DNA from: Verrucomicrobiota bacterium
Lineage (GTDB): Bacteria; Verrucomicrobiota; Verrucomicrobiia; Limisphaerales; J093
Assembly: GCA_003695015.1 (NCBI GenBank)
Contig: RFJD01000447.1
Span: forward strand, 1-6,845
DNA: 6,845 nt
Reading direction: 5' to 3'
Below are positions 5,633 to 6,845 of the stretch, piece by piece. Made by a program: the position numbers and the translations under genes. The number at the start of each line of letters is the position of its first letter. Within the stretch, counting starts at the first letter, position 1. The notes below the pieces were generated by a model. That model saw only the letters and a program-made list of their open reading frames with translations. It did no database searches and was not told the origin of the DNA.

Positions 5633-6760
5633 ATGAAGATCTCACAGGAACAACGAAATCGGTGTGCGGAGCGGCTGAAGGCGGCTGCAGAACGGGTTCC
5701 GTCCCTGAGCGCGTTCATCGGGTTGGACGGCTTCGTGGACGAGATCCTGCACGTGGTGGACAAGCGGTTCAGCGCCACGGAGTACACGCGGTTGGAGACC
5801 ATCAGCGCCTTTGCGCAGCGGTTGGCGGCGGCGGCCGGCCGGAGCACCAACGTCGAGCTGGTCCGCAAGATGCAAAAGCTCGGCGGCAACGGCCCCATCA
5901 TGGGCAACGCGCTGGCGGCCCTCGGGTTGCAGGTCACCTACGTGGGCAACCTCGGCTGGCCCGACCCGCATCCGGTCTTCCGCGAGTTCTGCGAACGGGC
6001 CGAGGTGCACACGATCGCCCCGCCCGGGTTGACCGACGCCTACGAGTTCACCGACGGCAAGATCATGGTGGGCAAGCACGAGTCGCTCCGGGAGGTCACC
6101 TGGGAGAACGTCTGTGCCCGCTGGAGCCGCGAGGGGTTCGAGGAAAAGTTCCGCACCGCCAGCCTGGTGGGGTTCGTCAACTGGACGATGCTCCCCTACA
6201 TGAGCGACATCTGGGAGGCGCTCCAAACCGAGCTGTGCCCGAAACTGGACGGGCCGCGCCGCCGGTTGTTCATCGACCTGGCCGACCCGGAAAAACGCAC
6301 CAACGAGGACATCCGGCGCGCGCTCGATCTGGTGGTGAAGTTCGGCCAATGGTTCGACGTGATCCTGGGGCTCAACGAGAAGGAGGCGTTCGAGGTCGGC
6401 AAGGCGCTCGAGCTGGAGCTGCCGGATCATTCGCCCGAAGGGGTGCAATCCCTGGCCCGCGCGATCGCCGAGCGGGTGCCGGTGCAGACTCTGGTGGTCC
6501 ATCCGGTGGCCTATGCCCTGGCGATTTCGAACGGCGAACTGGCCATCACCCCCGGCCCGGTGACCGACGATCCCCTCATCACCACCGGGGCGGGCGACCA
6601 CTTCAACTCCGGCTTCTGCCTGGGCAAGTTGCTGGGGTTCGACGATCTGGACGCGCTGTTGACGGCGGTCACGACCAGCGGTTTCTACGTCCGCACCGCC
6701 CGCAGCCCGAACGTTTTGGAACTGGCCGCCACGCTGGCGGACGCCAACATCAAGTACTGA
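5633..6760 (+). CDS. PfkB-family carbohydrate/nucleoside kinase
   Basis: This is a 375-residue ribokinase-fold (PfkB) protein that should transfer phosphate from ATP to a sugar or nucleoside hydroxyl in the cytoplasm. Evidence: an N-terminal substrate-side segment FIGLDGFVDEIL (28-39); KLGGNGPIMGNALAALG (82-98), matching the family's GGxxxN region; ILGLNEKEAFEVG (244-256), equivalent to the NxxE phosphate/metal motif; and the PfkB signature 2, TTGAGDHFNSGF (317-328), with anion hole GAGD at 319-322 and catalytic base D322. The catalytic core is intact, and the length is somewhat above the usual 300-330 residues. The substrate cannot be assigned: no ribokinase-, fructokinase- or adenosine kinase-specific pattern is decisive. 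It lies 142 bp after the URO-D-like gene on the same strand and 51 bp before a probable deformylase start; a functional link to either is unproven. Confidence 0.9.
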   Translation: MKISQEQRNRCAERLKAAAERVPSLSAFIGLDGFVDEILHVVDKRFSATEYTRLETISAFAQRLAAAAGRSTNVELVRKMQKLGGNGPIMGNALAALGLQVTYVGNLGWPDPHPVFREFCERAEVHTIAPPGLTDAYEFTDGKIMVGKHESLREVTWENVCARWSREGFEEKFRTASLVGFVNWTMLPYMSDIWEALQTELCPKLDGPRRRLFIDLADPEKRTNEDIRRALDLVVKFGQWFDVILGLNEKEAFEVGKALELELPDHSPEGVQSLARAIAERVPVQTLVVHPVAYALAISNGELAITPGPVTDDPLITTGAGDHFNSGFCLGKLLGFDDLDALLTAVTTSGFYVRTARSPNVLELAATLADANIKY

Positions 6761-6773
6761 GAGCCGGCCGGTT

Positions 6774-6794
6774 CCGGCGGGGGCGACCCGCCGG
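6774..6794 (+). terminator. Perfect 8-bp GC hairpin after the kinase gene
   Basis: CCGGCGGG at 6774-6781 and CCCGCCGG at 6787-6794 pair perfectly around the 5-nt loop GGCGA. It begins 13 nt after the kinase stop and ends 17 nt before the deformylase start. No T-run follows, so it would be an imperfect terminator. It could instead be an attenuating or mRNA-processing structure between the two genes. Confidence 0.35.
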
Positions 6795-6811
6795 GCGCCG
6801 GCCATGAACGC

Positions 6812-6845
6812 ATGATTCTGCCCATCGTCAAATACGGGCATCCGG
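6812..6845 (+). CDS. def: Peptide deformylase, N-terminal fragment (cut by window edge)
   Basis: Only 11 complete codons are visible: MILPIVKYGHP. This matches the N-terminus of bacterial peptide deformylases, which typically read MI(L)xIVxYGxPxLR before the core. Peptide deformylase removes the formyl group from the initiator methionine of new proteins, using a metal held by HExxH and a cysteine; those motifs are outside the window. The start at 6812 is set by the reading frame. A nearby ATG at 6804 is out of frame and opens only three codons. No good Shine-Dalgarno is visible. The identification rests on a short string, hence moderate confidence. Confidence 0.6.
   Translation, partial: MILPIVKYGHP

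Noticed and set aside
5557..6841. Long alternative frames over the kinase gene on both strands
   Set aside because: Arg/Gly/Ala-rich translations without motifs; the kinase frame carries the complete PfkB signature.

Overview
The window is a high-GC bacterial chromosomal segment with seven supported protein genes, all of them housekeeping or accessory metabolism. I see no transposase, phage gene, CRISPR array, tRNA or rRNA. Several things suggest a Verrucomicrobiota-type (PVC) bacterium: start codons that mostly lack a clear Shine-Dalgarno sequence, repeat-laden intergenic DNA, and the deformylase N-terminus. This is an impression from general knowledge, not a proven assignment.

Layout: the window splits around a divergent intergenic region at about 3749-4050. 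Leftward (minus strand), in order of transcription, are an orphan BioD-like/DRTGG P-loop protein (2654-3748), hisC for histidinol-phosphate aminotransferase (1507-2631), a NUDIX hydrolase (701-1246) and a small membrane isoprenylcysteine-methyltransferase-like protein (142-675). The first two are 22 bp apart and probably cotranscribed. The last two are 25 bp apart and probably cotranscribed. A 260-bp gap between the pairs carries direct repeats and a series of small hairpins, so it is probably a transcriptional break. Rightward (plus strand) are a uroporphyrinogen-decarboxylase-superfamily protein that is not HemE (4051-5490), a PfkB-family sugar/nucleoside kinase (5633-6760) and the first 11 codons of a probable peptide deformylase (6812 to the edge).

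How the genes might work together: HisC acts in histidine biosynthesis. The P-loop protein resembles the regulatory N-terminal part of long phosphotransacetylases but lacks the catalytic domain. The NUDIX protein probably clears nucleotide-diphosphate compounds. The URO-D-like protein may act on a methyl or corrinoid/tetrapyrrole substrate, and the kinase on an unknown sugar or nucleoside. No pathway links all of them, and I found no convincing undescribed multi-gene system. The items most worth a second look are the divergent control region (a perfect 10-bp inverted repeat overlapping a candidate extended -10 promoter, plus a small upstream ORF whose stop overlaps the next start as ATGA), the repeat and hairpin cluster at 1308-1504, the orphan BioD-like/DRTGG protein, and the long URO-D-like protein with an extra C-terminal tail.
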